64,000 nt of DNA, taken from assembly GCF_050281185.1 (NCBI RefSeq), contig NZ_JBNNWS010000002.1, forward strand, positions 268,012 through 332,011, read 5' to 3'. Within the stretch, counting starts at the first letter, position 1; each line of letters opens with the position of its first letter. Both the position numbers and the translations under genes were made by a program. The DNA comes from Heyndrickxia sp050281185. GTDB taxonomy: Bacteria > Bacillota > Bacilli > Bacillales > Bacillaceae_C. This document shows, piece by piece, positions 17,200 through 26,476 of the stretch. The notes beneath the pieces are model-generated. The model saw only the letters and a program-made list of their open reading frames with translations. It searched no databases and was not told where the DNA came from.

Positions 17200-17237
17200 T
17201 AGGCAAATGGGACAAGGGGTCGGGTTTACTGTCCCAG

Positions 17238-18767
17238 TTACAGAAGTGGGGAGATTAAGCGCATTAAGGATTCTAAAATCCGCTTCCGAATGCTGCGTTT
17301 TTGAAAGTCTTCCCAACGAACTTCTGTAGATACTCTAAAATCTTGTTCGAAATCACGTTTGATACCTACAACTGCTGTAGATTCGTATAGTATGGCAATA
17401 AGCTCGTAATTAAGCTCAAAGCTGCGAATATCCATATTTGCAGTTCCGATTGTTGCGATTTCATCATCAATCAGTACAATCTTTGCATGCATGAAACCAT
17501 CTTTGTAGCGGTAAATGGAGACACCCGCCTCTAGCAGTGGGGCAAAGTAAGATTGGGAGGCTTGATCACTAATCAAACTATCGCTTTTACCTGGATAGAG
17601 AATACGAACGTCAATTCCAGCGATTGCACTTAACCGCAATAATGTTAATGTTTCTTGGTCTGGAATAAAATATGGTGTAGCAATCCAAATTGATTTTTTT
17701 GCCGATCCCATCGCCGCTAATAAAGCATTACGTATGCTTGTATCATGTGAACTCGGTCCGCTTGCAACAATTTGAACAGCGCCTTCAGCATCTGGAACAC
17801 CATCATTAGGAAAATATTGTTTTGTTAAATATGGTTCCCAGGAATAAGAGTTTAAACCACTAGAAGCATAAACCCAATCTTCAAGAAAAATTGCTTGTAG
17901 TTTATACAGTGCCTTCCCTTCGATTTTTAAATGACTATCTCGCCAAACAGGAAATTTTTTAGATCGGCCAAGGTATTCATCACCAACATTAAGTCCTCCA
18001 GTAAAACCAATTTTCCCATCCACAATGACAATTTTACGATGATTACGATAATTTACTGTTTCGAGCAGCCAAGGTGAAAGAATGGAATCGAACTCAATGA
18101 CCTCGATGCCTGCTTCTTTCATCGGTTTTAGGAAACGTTTTCGCAAAGAATAGCTCCCAAGGCCATCATATAAAAATCGCACGATAACACCTGTTTGTGC
18201 TTTTTTAATTAATATATTTCGAAGCTTTTCCCCTATTTCATCAGATCGATAAATATAGTACTGAATATGAATATGATGCTGAGCATTTTCGATGGCTTTT
18301 ATTATTTCTGCAAATGTTTCTTCTCCATTGGTCAGTAGCTTAGTTGTCGTCTCGTTTGCGGCAGGGCCGCCACCAAATTTTTGTACAACTTTCATAAGTT
18401 GGACCGATTTCTCATTCTGTACAGAAGGGATTACTGAATTGATTCGTGTTGCTCCTAATATTTCACGAAATATTTTTCTTCGTTCTTCTACACGATGCAA
18501 ATGTTTTTTTCGTCTCCAACGACTTCGACCAAATAAAAAGTATAATAATACGCCGACTATTGGGAGCAAGGCCAATACTAAAAACCATGCAAGTGTACTT
18601 TGTGGCGAGCGATTTTCTATAAAAATAACGAAAGCAATTGCAATAATGGTGATAGACCATAATACGCCCAGAAGAGTATATAACGATATGAAGGATTTAT
18701 TTAGGAGAGAAATAATAATCGTCATAACTGTAAAAACAAATAACAATTGAATGATCCGATTTTTCAT
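17238..18767 (-). CDS. cls: cardiolipin synthase
   Basis: A membrane phospholipase-D superfamily enzyme of about 509 residues that joins two phosphatidylglycerol molecules into cardiolipin plus glycerol. Two or three N-terminal TM helices (SFISLYTLLGVLWSITII and STLAWFLVLALLPIVGVLL) are followed by two HKD catalytic motifs, HRKIVIVDGKIGFTGG near 245 and HAKIVLIDDEIATIGTANMD near 430. Length and order match Bacillus ClsA. The start is uncertain: GTG at 18782 has no clear ribosome binding site, while ATG 18767 has AGGTGA at a somewhat long distance. Monocistronic. Confidence 0.93.
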   Translation of the reverse strand: MKNRIIQLLFVFTVMTIIISLLNKSFISLYTLLGVLWSITIIAIAFVIFIENRSPQSTLAWFLVLALLPIVGVLLYFLFGRSRWRRKKHLHRVEERRKIFREILGATRINSVIPSVQNEKSVQLMKVVQKFGGGPAANETTTKLLTNGEETFAEIIKAIENAQHHIHIQYYIYRSDEIGEKLRNILIKKAQTGVIVRFLYDGLGSYSLRKRFLKPMKEAGIEVIEFDSILSPWLLETVNYRNHRKIVIVDGKIGFTGGLNVGDEYLGRSKKFPVWRDSHLKIEGKALYKLQAIFLEDWVYASSGLNSYSWEPYLTKQYFPNDGVPDAEGAVQIVASGPSSHDTSIRNALLAAMGSAKKSIWIATPYFIPDQETLTLLRLSAIAGIDVRILYPGKSDSLISDQASQSYFAPLLEAGVSIYRYKDGFMHAKIVLIDDEIATIGTANMDIRSFELNYELIAILYESTAVVGIKRDFEQDFRVSTEVRWEDFQKRSIRKRILESLMRLISPLL

Positions 18768-18859
18768 ATGAATGAAATTCACCTATGCTTTCTTATATTT
18801 GTAATATTGCCATCTTGAGGGAATTGACAGAAATACTCTATTTATAGATATTACATAAC

Positions 18860-18893
18860 AATTATATGTAAATAAATTTATTTACATATAATT
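18860..18893. repeat. 34-bp perfect palindrome in an AT-rich gap
   Basis: AATTATATGTAAATAAA is followed directly by its exact reverse complement, with no loop. Outside it TTTATAGATA (18841-18850) and TATCTATAAA (18895-18904) form a second, outer inverted pair. The 353 bp gap 18783-19135 holds this, a doubtful 21-codon frame at 18961-19026 and the next terminator; nothing else is evident. Confidence 0.6.
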
Positions 18894-19080
18894 TTATCTA
18901 TAAAAAAGTTGATTTTCAAAGCGTTATTTCTTCCCTTACAAAGACAGGCAAATAGATAGCATGGATTTAATCAAGGATGCGATTTCCATTATTGGATGTT
19001 TACTTTTATATGGAATTGGAGAATAAAAAAACAAAATATATTTGTTTTACACTATTACCAAGTGATAGCATCAAAAAGTT

Positions 19081-19112
19081 AAAGTTAGGGGTCTGTCGAA
19101 ATCCCTAACTTT
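19081..19112 (-). terminator. terminator of the ABM-domain gene
   Basis: AAAGTTAGGG pairs with CCCTAACTTT across a 12-base loop, 24 bp beyond the stop of the leftward gene. On the minus strand AACTTTTTG follows. Confidence 0.65.
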
Positions 19113-19135
19113 AGATTAAATGTCTTGTGTCACAA

Positions 19136-19450
19136 TCATTCACTTTCATTAAAAGAATACTCTCTAATCACCTCACAAATCTGCACATGGTAATTGCTGT
19201 ACCATGTATCTTTTCCTCTTTGTTGTGCTGCTTTATGCTTCGAATTTTCTTTCCACTTTTGAATCGCTTCTAGGGATTCCCAATAGGAAACTGTAATACC
19301 GTGACCTTCAGAATCTCTTGAGCTCTCAACATTAATAAATCCAGGTTGCAATTTTGCTAACTCTTCCATTCTGTCTGCCATTCTTGTATACCCTTCTAGA
19401 TCTTGTTCACTTCTTTTAGAAATAAAAATTACTGCATAATATTTATTCAT
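19136..19450 (-). CDS. antibiotic biosynthesis monooxygenase (ABM)-domain protein
   Basis: A 104-residue protein with the ferredoxin-like ABM fold. The pattern YAVIFISKRSEQDLEGYTRMADRMEELAKLQPGFINVES followed by ISVSYWESLEAIQKWKEN-like sequence (here ITVSYWESLEAIQKWKEN) is typical of small ABM proteins that degrade haem, oxidise quinol-like compounds or bind small metabolites. Its enzyme activity is unknown. The start has AAGGAGG 7 bases upstream. It is divergent from an ArsR-like regulator that is the likely controller. Confidence 0.85.
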   Translation of the reverse strand: MNKYYAVIFISKRSEQDLEGYTRMADRMEELAKLQPGFINVESSRDSEGHGITVSYWESLEAIQKWKENSKHKAAQQRGKDTWYSNYHVQICEVIREYSFNESE

Positions 19451-19491
19451 TATGTAACCTCCTTGAAAAATTGTTTCTATTGATTGTCGGC

Positions 19492-19522
19492 ATTCAACAC
19501 TTCGACTATAATCGAAATATGG
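19492..19522. promoter_or_regulatory. putative operator in the ABM/ArsR-like divergent region
   Basis: ATTCAACA (19492-19499) and ATCGAAATATGG (19511-19522), with an inverted pair TTCGA..TCGAA between them. The same two blocks recur upstream of the EamA gene at 21242-21264 with a shorter spacer, which suggests one regulator for both. Confidence 0.45.
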
Positions 19523-19542
19523 ATGTAGAAAGGGTGGTAAAA

Positions 19543-20229
19543 ATGAGTATTAATCCAAATATTGCAGAAGTTGTTTCCCTCCTTGGAGAAACATCACGCG
19601 CATCGATCTTAACAAGTTTAATGGACGGACGTTTTCATACAGCTAGTGAATTAGCTTTTATGGCTGGGATAACACCTCAAACAGCCAGCTTTCACCTTTC
19701 TAAATTGGTGGAAGGACATCTGGTTAATGTTGAAAAACATGGACGCCATCGGTATTATCAGTTAGCCAATGAAGAAGTTGCACGTATTTTGGAATCGTTA
19801 CTTACAATTTCTCCACCTCCAGAAGTGCGCTCATTCAAACAATCCAGCCAAGTAAAGTTAATTCGAGAAGCAAGAACCTGTTACGACCATTTAGCAGGCA
19901 AATTGGGAGTTAACTTAACCGAATCAATGGTGGACGCTGGTTATTTGAAAAAAGAAGAGAAAGAATTTGAAGTTACACCGAAAGGAGAACAGTTCTTTAC
20001 TGATTTCGGTATTAACTTAGATGAATTAAAAAGAAAACGCCGTTCATTCTCTCATGCATGTTTAGACTGGAGTGAGCGTCATCATCATCTTGCTGGTGCA
20101 CTAGGTCACGAGCTTCTTTCACACTTGTTTGATTTAGGCTGGATTGTTCGTGTTCCATCTATTCGTGCAGTAAAAGTCACTGATAAAGGGAAAGTAGGAT
20201 TTAAACAAGTTTTTTATTTACATGTCTAA
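19543..20229 (+). CDS. ArsR-like winged-helix transcription regulator
   Basis: A 228-residue regulator. The N-terminal about 85 residues form an ArsR-type winged helix (ETSRASILTSLMDG, TASELAFMAGITPQTASFHLSKLVEGHLV, KHGRHRYYQLAN). The C-terminal about 140 residues are an additional alpha/beta region with a second wing-like end (VTDKGKVGF) and the histidine-rich SERHHHLAGALGHEL. ATG 19543 is used because AAAGGGTGG precedes it; a longer frame from 19471 lacks such a site. It probably controls the divergent ABM gene and, from the shared motif, the EamA gene. Confidence 0.85.
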   Translation: MSINPNIAEVVSLLGETSRASILTSLMDGRFHTASELAFMAGITPQTASFHLSKLVEGHLVNVEKHGRHRYYQLANEEVARILESLLTISPPPEVRSFKQSSQVKLIREARTCYDHLAGKLGVNLTESMVDAGYLKKEEKEFEVTPKGEQFFTDFGINLDELKRKRRSFSHACLDWSERHHHLAGALGHELLSHLFDLGWIVRVPSIRAVKVTDKGKVGFKQVFYLHV

Positions 20230-20233
20230 TTTG

Positions 20234-20286
20234 AGAAAACCACCATCTTAGTACACAGATTAAAATCATTTAAGAGGTGGTTTTTC
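20234..20286. terminator. bidirectional terminator between convergent genes
   Basis: AAAACCACC..TCTTA pairs with TAAGAGGTGGTTTTT across a loop of about 22 bases. A/T runs lie on both sides, so it can end both the regulator and the leftward EamA gene. Confidence 0.7.
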
Positions 20287-20301
20287 CATATAGCTACCAA
20301 A

Positions 20302-21186
20302 CTATAAAGTTCTTTTAACTACATTACTTTTCTGCTGGAAGTTACTATTTACAAGATAAATACCGATAATTATAAATAAGCCGCCAGCTATGAGCGAAGG
20401 ATATAACGGTTCTCCTAATAGTAACCATCCAGACAATACACCGAAGAAAGGTGCCAAAAATAAAAATGCACTCGTCTTACCTGGATCACCCTTTTGTAAA
20501 AGATAATACCATACAGCAAATTGAACAATAGAAGACATTATACTTAGCCAAAATAGAATGAATAATGACTTTCCATTCAAACTGAAAACTGGATTTTCAA
20601 GAATAAAGCTCCCAAGTAAAAGTATTAAACCACCAAAAAGCATCTGATACGCTGATAGAACCCATGTATCAAAAAACGCTCCCCATTTTTTCGCTAATAA
20701 CGTGGAAATCGCCCAAAAAACTGCAGAAAGAATTCCGAAAAGAATGCCGATCTTAAATTCAATTTGCGCCCCCATTGTGATACCTACCCCTACTAGTCCT
20801 AAAAGAACACCAATCCATTGATAAAGTTTATAGTGTGCTTGTGAAAAGATCGTACCAAATACAACCACCAGTAACGGGTTAGTGAATGTAAGAATTGAAG
20901 ATTCACTAGCTGAAATTGTTCGAAGACTTAAAAAAATACATCCCATAACACCTGCTGTTTGGAAAGCACCAATGATCAGCATTTTTATCCAGTTTCCTTT
21001 GGACTTTGGGTGCGGTCTTTTTAAAGCGATCACGATTACTCCCATTATGATTCCGGCAATTGTAAAACGTAGTCCTGCTAATAGCAGAGGAGATGAATAA
21101 GGTAATCCAATCTTAACTACGGCAAAAGAAGAGCCCATTAAAAATGTTGTTAAAAGCAGCAGCAATGTAAATTTAAATTTATTCAT
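20302..21186 (-). CDS. EamA-family (DMT) transporter
   Basis: A 294-residue membrane protein of the drug/metabolite transporter superfamily, with ten predicted helices in two EamA repeats (about 1-140 and 150-285). Signatures include FLMGSSFAVVKIGLPYSSPLLLAGLRF in repeat 1 and LLAKKWGAFFDTWVLSAYQML plus GWLLLGEPLYPSLIAGGLFIIIGIYLVN in repeat 2. Such proteins export amino acids, nucleosides or drugs; the substrate is unknown. The upstream sequence at 21242-21264 resembles the operator at 19492-19522. Confidence 0.88.
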   Translation of the reverse strand: MNKFKFTLLLLLTTFLMGSSFAVVKIGLPYSSPLLLAGLRFTIAGIIMGVIVIALKRPHPKSKGNWIKMLIIGAFQTAGVMGCIFLSLRTISASESSILTFTNPLLVVVFGTIFSQAHYKLYQWIGVLLGLVGVGITMGAQIEFKIGILFGILSAVFWAISTLLAKKWGAFFDTWVLSAYQMLFGGLILLLGSFILENPVFSLNGKSLFILFWLSIMSSIVQFAVWYYLLQKGDPGKTSAFLFLAPFFGVLSGWLLLGEPLYPSLIAGGLFIIIGIYLVNSNFQQKSNVVKRTL

Positions 21187-21241
21187 TTTTTATCTCCCTT
21201 AAAATAATAATCCAAACTATGGCTATTATAACTGCTGAATA

Positions 21242-21264
21242 ATTCAACATTTATCGAAATATGG
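21242..21264. promoter_or_regulatory. putative operator upstream of the EamA gene
   Basis: ATTCAACA at 21242-21249 and ATCGAAATATGG at 21253-21264, followed by AATGTAAAGAG. The match to the ABM/regulator intergenic region is 20 bases in two blocks. The spacer differs by 8 bases, so only one of the blocks may be the true site. Confidence 0.4.
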
Positions 21265-21468
21265 AATGTAAAGAGAGATATTTTGGATTCTGATCAAAAC
21301 TTGAGTCTCAGCACCTTTTCACTTTCTACCTGTATAAGTCTTTAGTAACCTACCTGGACTAACAAAAGTAATATTCTCTACTTTTCCTCTTATGTTATGA
21401 AACAAGTTTCTTCTTATTGGCAAAACTAATAGGAGAAAGCAACTCGTACATAGTGAAGGGAAGAGAGT

Positions 21469-23601
21469 ATGCGCACTCTAGCATGGTTTATCACGAAAGC
21501 TTATAAATATATTATTGTTACTTGGGTTGTGCTTGTAGTAGTAATTGCCTTTTTCGCTGTCCGTCTTCCATCGATGCTTAAAGGCGATGGGTTTCGAATG
21601 AATGGTGAATATGCAGCAGTAACGGAAATCGCTGCAAATACATTTAACATGCCTATAGAAACGATGTTTCTTGTTTTCGAACAAGTGAAGGATGAAAAAA
21701 TAGAGGAGATCCTTAATAAGATTGAAAAAATGGGCGTTACATCCCAGATTACTTCTCCATTGGAGGATTCTTCGTTATATAAAAAACATCTATCTTATGC
21801 ATTGCTTCAATTTAATGATGAAGATGCAGATATGTCGAACATTGTAACAAATATACGTGATGCTATCGGAGATGAAAAGGGAATTGTTTTAACTGGTGCA
21901 CCTGCGATTTCAAAGGATATTAATACAGCAAGTCAACGGGATCTTATGATTGCAGAAGCGATTGGTCTTCCAATTGCTATTATTGTCCTCTTATTTTCAT
22001 TTGGAACTGTCATTGCTGCATTTATCCCGCTAATGATCGGTTTAAGTACGATCATTGTGTCGTTTGGGATATTAACAATTTTAGGGGATCATGTGGACCT
22101 TTCTATTTTTATCCTTAATATTATTCCGATGCTCGGTCTTGCATTAAGCATTGATTTTGCTTTGTTGTTTATTAGTCGCTATCGTGAAGAACGAAAAAGG
22201 TCAACATCACTTGAAGCTGTCTCAACAACAATTGGAACAGCAGGACGGTCGGTTATCTTTTCTGCCTTTTGTGTGTTTATTGGACTTGGAGCGATGCTGT
22301 TCATTGAAGTAGATATTTTCCAAAATATTGCGATTGGTGGAATGATTGTAGTGGCGATGGCGGTGATTAGTTCCATAACGTTACTGCCTTCTATTTTAAT
22401 CGTATTAGGTGATCGAATTGATAAATGGCAAGTATTAAAAATAAAACAAAATGACACGAATCATTGGCGTTTGTTCGCAAATGGCGTAATCAAGCGACCA
22501 ATCACGATTACTGTAATAGCGCTCATTTTATTAGGAATTGCCCTTATCCCAGCTCGAAACATGAAGTTAACCATCCCACAAATCGATTCATTGCCCATTT
22601 CATATGATTCTCGCCAAGCATATGAATTACTTGAGGATGAATTTGGACTTGGAGAAAAATCCTCTGTTTATGTCGTTGCGACACGTGAGAAGGGCTGGCA
22701 AGATTTAGATGGCTTAAAGCAAATAAAGAAATTAGAAGAGAATTTTTTAAAAGATCCACTTGTAGACAAAGTGACAACCATCTTTTCACTAAGTGGAATA
22801 AACTCGCCAATGGAATGGGAACAAGCATGGACAGCTCAAGAGAGGAAAGCAGCTCTTAAACCCTTATGGAACTCATTTGTAAAAGATGATCAGCTATTTA
22901 TCCCGGTAACGCTAAAAGCTTCAGCTGCTTCAAACGAAGCCCAAGATTGGGTTCGTCATTTATCAGAGAAGGGAAACTCATTTGACCTTATTGTCGGAGG
23001 TCAGCCAAAATTTAATCAGGAAATATTCGATGAGATCGCTAATAAAATTTGGCTCGTTCTCACTGTCATTATTGTTTCAACCTTTTTCATTTTGATGATT
23101 GCTTTCCGGTCGATATTGATTCCCATTAAAGCAATATTGATGAACATCGTAGGATTATCTGCGACGTTTGGGATTCTCGTCTACATTTTCCAATACGGCC
23201 ATTTTGGCTTGTCGCCAGGTACGATTGCGCTTATTATTCCTGTCATCATCTTTAGTCTTGTGTTTGGCTTAAGTATGGACTATGAGGTGTTCCTTATTTC
23301 GAGGATGCAAGAAGAGTATGCAACCTCATTAGATAATGATCGTGCCACGGTGGAAGGACTAGCGACGACGAGCAAAATTATTACATCCGCAGCACTCATT
23401 ATGATTGTTATAACAGGTGCCTTTGCCTTTACAGATGTTATGCCCGTAAAACAGATCGGTGTCGGGATTGCTATCGCTGTCGCCATCGATGCGACCATTA
23501 TTCGTCTTTTACTCGTCCCAAGCTTAATGAAGCTATTTGGAAAGTGGAATTGGTGGCTTCCTTTTAGAAAAGGACCATATAAAGCAGGAGGGTGGCATTA
23601 A
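21469..23601 (+). CDS. MMPL/RND-family membrane transporter (YdfJ-like)
   Basis: A 710-residue transporter with two six-helix halves. The first extracytoplasmic domain is at about 35-160 and the second at about 365-525. Typical MMPL signatures are seen: LALSIDFALLFISRYREE in half 1 and FGLSMDYEVFLISRMQEEY in half 2, both with the Asp that relays protons, and GTAGRSVIFSAF. Family members export lipids, pigments or drugs using the proton gradient, and a close type in Bacillus subtilis is YdfJ. Start ATG has GAAGGGAAG upstream. No adjacent regulator. Confidence 0.9.
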   Translation: MRTLAWFITKAYKYIIVTWVVLVVVIAFFAVRLPSMLKGDGFRMNGEYAAVTEIAANTFNMPIETMFLVFEQVKDEKIEEILNKIEKMGVTSQITSPLEDSSLYKKHLSYALLQFNDEDADMSNIVTNIRDAIGDEKGIVLTGAPAISKDINTASQRDLMIAEAIGLPIAIIVLLFSFGTVIAAFIPLMIGLSTIIVSFGILTILGDHVDLSIFILNIIPMLGLALSIDFALLFISRYREERKRSTSLEAVSTTIGTAGRSVIFSAFCVFIGLGAMLFIEVDIFQNIAIGGMIVVAMAVISSITLLPSILIVLGDRIDKWQVLKIKQNDTNHWRLFANGVIKRPITITVIALILLGIALIPARNMKLTIPQIDSLPISYDSRQAYELLEDEFGLGEKSSVYVVATREKGWQDLDGLKQIKKLEENFLKDPLVDKVTTIFSLSGINSPMEWEQAWTAQERKAALKPLWNSFVKDDQLFIPVTLKASAASNEAQDWVRHLSEKGNSFDLIVGGQPKFNQEIFDEIANKIWLVLTVIIVSTFFILMIAFRSILIPIKAILMNIVGLSATFGILVYIFQYGHFGLSPGTIALIIPVIIFSLVFGLSMDYEVFLISRMQEEYATSLDNDRATVEGLATTSKIITSAALIMIVITGAFAFTDVMPVKQIGVGIAIAVAIDATIIRLLLVPSLMKLFGKWNWWLPFRKGPYKAGGWH

Positions 23602-23730
23602 AATAACTTTTATAAGGCTCAATTTGTGAACTTTTTGCTTTCGAATCGATATCTTAACCAAACTAGCTTGTACCTATATAGATTTTAAAATTTTTCACGA
23701 AAAGATGCCCAAGAATCCTAGAATGCAATT

Positions 23731-23754
23731 ACCCCTACTTTCGAAAGTAGGGGT
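23731..23754. terminator. perfect palindromic terminator between convergent genes
   Basis: ACCCCTACTTTC followed directly by its complement GAAAGTAGGGGT. ATCTTTTG follows on the plus strand. It separates the MMPL gene from the leftward DUF4097 gene. Confidence 0.65.
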
Positions 23755-23776
23755 ATCTTTTGTTCTTCAGTTTCAT

Positions 23777-24646
23777 TTATTTTACATTTATAATTCCATT
23801 TTTACTTAAGAGCTCTACTTTATTTGCTCCATCACCAATGCTGCCTTCTTTTGATTTCTCAGTATTATTTTTTCTATTAAAATGATCCAAAGCAACAGTA
23901 ATATCTGATGAATCACTATTAGCAGTAAGTGTCAATGAAGTGGGAGCTTCTTTATAAGTGACAGTGATATCTCCTGATTTTGTTTCGATAAATAATGATT
24001 CTCCTTCTTTTGTATCTTTGATTGATACTTCCCCATCTGTTGAAGTGATTTTCATCTTAGGACTTATCACACTTTTCATATAAATATCACCTGCAGTGGA
24101 ATCTACAGTTAATTCCTTTAACGAACTATGATTTAATTGTACTTCCCCATCTTTTGATGTAAACTTCCCCTTGTCAGCTGATAGTCCTTCAATTTTTTCA
24201 CTACCAGCTTCGTTTAAAATGACAATGTTTTTGGTCGTTACATCCTTCATTTTTATATCGCCATCACTATTATTTAAAGTAATAGTATCTACTCCATTCT
24301 GCGGAATGGAAATCAATATCGTCCCCTTCTTTCCGAAGCTGAATCCTTGACGCCCTCCTTTTTTGTCTTGCTGTTTAACTATTATTTTATTTCCATCATT
24401 TTCAATTGTTACAGGATCTTTCTCTTTGTCTAGCTGTTTTCCTTCAGCAGCAATAGTTATTTTTTTGGATTCAGTATGTTTAAACTCAACATCCCAAGAT
24501 TCATTATTTATTTCTATTTCATTAATACGATCTACTGCGAAGGATTTTTTTATTTCAACATTCTTTTTCCCCACATCTTTAATGCTGCAAGCTGATCCAC
24601 CAATTGCAATAAGTACAATAGTAATAGCGGCTAACGTTTTTTTCAT
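23777..24646 (-). CDS. DUF4097-type beta-strand repeat lipoprotein
   Basis: A 289-residue exported lipoprotein. The signal peptide ends in the lipobox IGGSAC. The rest is a regular run of short beta strands with repeated motifs such as NNSDGDIKMKDV, TSKDGEVQLNHSS, STAGDIYMKSV, TSTDGEVSIKDT and TKSGDITVTYKE, the pattern of DUF4097/adhesin-like right-handed beta-helix proteins. It lies 40 bp after the ABC permease gene and probably ends that operon. Such proteins often go with envelope-stress ABC modules; the role is unknown. Confidence 0.82.
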   Translation of the reverse strand: MKKTLAAITIVLIAIGGSACSIKDVGKKNVEIKKSFAVDRINEIEINNESWDVEFKHTESKKITIAAEGKQLDKEKDPVTIENDGNKIIVKQQDKKGGRQGFSFGKKGTILISIPQNGVDTITLNNSDGDIKMKDVTTKNIVILNEAGSEKIEGLSADKGKFTSKDGEVQLNHSSLKELTVDSTAGDIYMKSVISPKMKITSTDGEVSIKDTKEGESLFIETKSGDITVTYKEAPTSLTLTANSDSSDITVALDHFNRKNNTEKSKEGSIGDGANKVELLSKNGIINVK

Positions 24647-24686
24647 TTTATATTCCTCATTTCATTTTAAGCTTCTTTAACATCCA

Positions 24687-25391
24687 TTAGTTTGCATCCA
24701 ATTTATCGATTTTCCGGAAAGAAAGATACCCAATGATAAGACCTAATAGACAGAATCCTATTGGTACCCCGATGAATTGAAACAAACTAGTTTGACTACC
24801 TCCATTAGAAACAGTTGCGTTAATTAAAAATCCAATTAATACTGCTGAAGTAATGGTTGCAGCATTCGATTTTTTCCTCATCCCAAAATATAAAGGAATC
24901 AGACTGATTCCAGCCATCATAAATGCAGTAATGAGGATAGTTGGAAGTGTAGAAATGATTTCGCTAATACTAACAGGCTTTTCAAAAAATCCTATAATTG
25001 GATTTAAAAAGTAGACTAATATATTGATAATACTAGTAGCAATAATTATGCTAATAAAACAAAATATAAAGACAATGGATAATTTAGCTAGAATTAATTT
25101 TTTCCGTTGCAATGGATATGTAAACAATAATTGAATCGAATTACTCCTGTATTCATCAATGACTAAACGTGATAAAATAACCGCTGAAAAAATGATGAAT
25201 ACAATTCTAATAAAAATATTTGTTAATGACATGTATTCAAAATAATCCGGAAACATTGGATCGTTCTGACGTTCAGAACCCCATCCCATAAGACCAACAG
25301 CCGCAAAGATAGATATAATACAAATGGTTAATCCTTTAAAATAACTAGATAAGCGGTTTTTCTTCCATTCTAGTTTCATCAGTTTAAGCAT
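24687..25391 (-). CDS. ABC-2 type transporter permease (bacitracin/lantibiotic-type)
   Basis: A 234-residue membrane protein with six predicted helices, of the BcrB/SpaE/NatB kind. Visible are the N-terminal amphipathic stretch MLKLMKLEWKKNRLSSYFKG, the coupling region RLVIDEYRSNSIQLLFTYPLQRKKLILAKL, and the LIPLYFGMRKKSNAAT loop. ATG 25391 is chosen because GGAGGTGAG precedes it; it overlaps the ATPase stop by 8 bp, indicating coupled translation. It pairs with the ATPase to export or remove a membrane-active peptide or lipid (inference). It is related along its length to the permease at 41064-41798. Confidence 0.88.
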   Translation of the reverse strand: MLKLMKLEWKKNRLSSYFKGLTICIISIFAAVGLMGWGSERQNDPMFPDYFEYMSLTNIFIRIVFIIFSAVILSRLVIDEYRSNSIQLLFTYPLQRKKLILAKLSIVFIFCFISIIIATSIINILVYFLNPIIGFFEKPVSISEIISTLPTILITAFMMAGISLIPLYFGMRKKSNAATITSAVLIGFLINATVSNGGSQTSLFQFIGVPIGFCLLGLIIGYLSFRKIDKLDAN

Positions 25392-26307
25392 GTTGCTCAC
25401 CTCCATTAATAAGATTTAAGAAGTACTCTTCCAAATTGTGTTGCTTTTTTTCCATTCCGTTTACGATGACTTCATTCATAATTAATTCTTTATTGATTTG
25501 AGAATGAGAGGCATCTTGGTCAAAAATCCGAATCATATGATGATCTACTTTTTCATACTTTTTGATTCCTAAATGATCTTCTAATACACGTAAAGCTTTA
25601 TTCAAATTGTCTACTTTAATTTCAAGATACTCGACATTTTCCTTTCTGATTTCTTCCATTTTCACTTCTTTTAATAATTTCCCTTTATGAATAATGCCGA
25701 TGGTATCTGCTATCGATTCAATCTCTGAAACAATATGACTAGAAATTAATATCGTAATTCCATATTCCTCTTTTAAAAGCAGCAGAAGCTCCCGAATGTC
25801 TTTAATACCAATTGGATCAAGTCCATTGATAGGTTCATCAAGAATAAGAATTTCTGGTTTTGTAACAATCGCTCGTGCAATCCCTAATCTCTGCTTCATC
25901 CCTAATGAAAATTCAGGAATTTTTTTATGCTCCACACCGGTAAGACCGACAATTTTCAAAGCTTCATTGATTGCACTTTTATCATGAAAATCATAGTATT
26001 CACAATGCAGCTCTAAATTTTCCTTTGCTGTCAGTCGGTCATAAAACACCGGGTATTCAATGATGCTGCCTATTTTCTTTAAATATTGATAGGATGTTGT
26101 TAAAACAGGTTTATTCAAAACGGTGATTTCACCGGAAGAGGGTTTTACTAAATTTAAAATCATTTTCATAATGGTTGTTTTTCCAGCACCATTCGGGCCT
26201 AAAAAGCCATAAATTTCTCCTTTGTTAATATTCATATTTACATTAGAAACGGTTTCAGTTCCCTTAAATGTTTTACATAAATGATTGATTTGAATGACTG
26301 TTTCCAT
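25384..26307 (-). CDS. ABC transporter ATP-binding protein (BcrA-type)
   Basis: A 307-residue ATPase. Walker A is GPNGAGKTT near residue 38, the signature is SLGMKQRLGIARA, Walker B is ILILDEPINGLDP, and the switch His is in LISSHIVSE. The C-terminal about 90 residues carry the extension seen in bacitracin- and lantibiotic-resistance ATPases. It is the first gene of the leftward operon ATPase-permease-DUF4097 and divergent from a two-component system. A close paralogue is at 41825-42748. Confidence 0.93.
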   Translation of the reverse strand: METVIQINHLCKTFKGTETVSNVNMNINKGEIYGFLGPNGAGKTTIMKMILNLVKPSSGEITVLNKPVLTTSYQYLKKIGSIIEYPVFYDRLTAKENLELHCEYYDFHDKSAINEALKIVGLTGVEHKKIPEFSLGMKQRLGIARAIVTKPEILILDEPINGLDPIGIKDIRELLLLLKEEYGITILISSHIVSEIESIADTIGIIHKGKLLKEVKMEEIRKENVEYLEIKVDNLNKALRVLEDHLGIKKYEKVDHHMIRIFDQDASHSQINKELIMNEVIVNGMEKKQHNLEEYFLNLINGGEQHA

Positions 26308-26378
26308 TCTTATTTCCTCCTGCTTCCCTCAATGAGTTAAAATAAGCTTATTGATTCATTACATTAAGCTTATTAAAT

Positions 26379-26400
26379 GAAAGTAAAATCAAAGTAAACT
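26379..26400. promoter_or_regulatory. OmpR-type direct repeat upstream of the ABC operon
   Basis: GAAAGTAAAAT and CAAAGTAAACT follow each other with an 11-bp period, the usual spacing for an OmpR-family dimer on DNA. It lies between the divergent ABC operon and the response regulator gene, so it is a good candidate site for that regulator. Confidence 0.5.
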
Positions 26401-26476
26401 CTATGGAAAATGCATGTAATATTTTCATAGGGAATAATAAATAAGCTTGGATTGGGTGAAATGAGGGATAATTAAA

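Noticed and set aside
18961..19026. 21-codon plus frame giving a hydrophobic peptide (MDLIKDAISIIGCLLLYGIG)
   Set aside because: No ribosome binding site before the ATG and no promoter; it could be chance in AT-rich DNA, although it resembles small membrane proteins.
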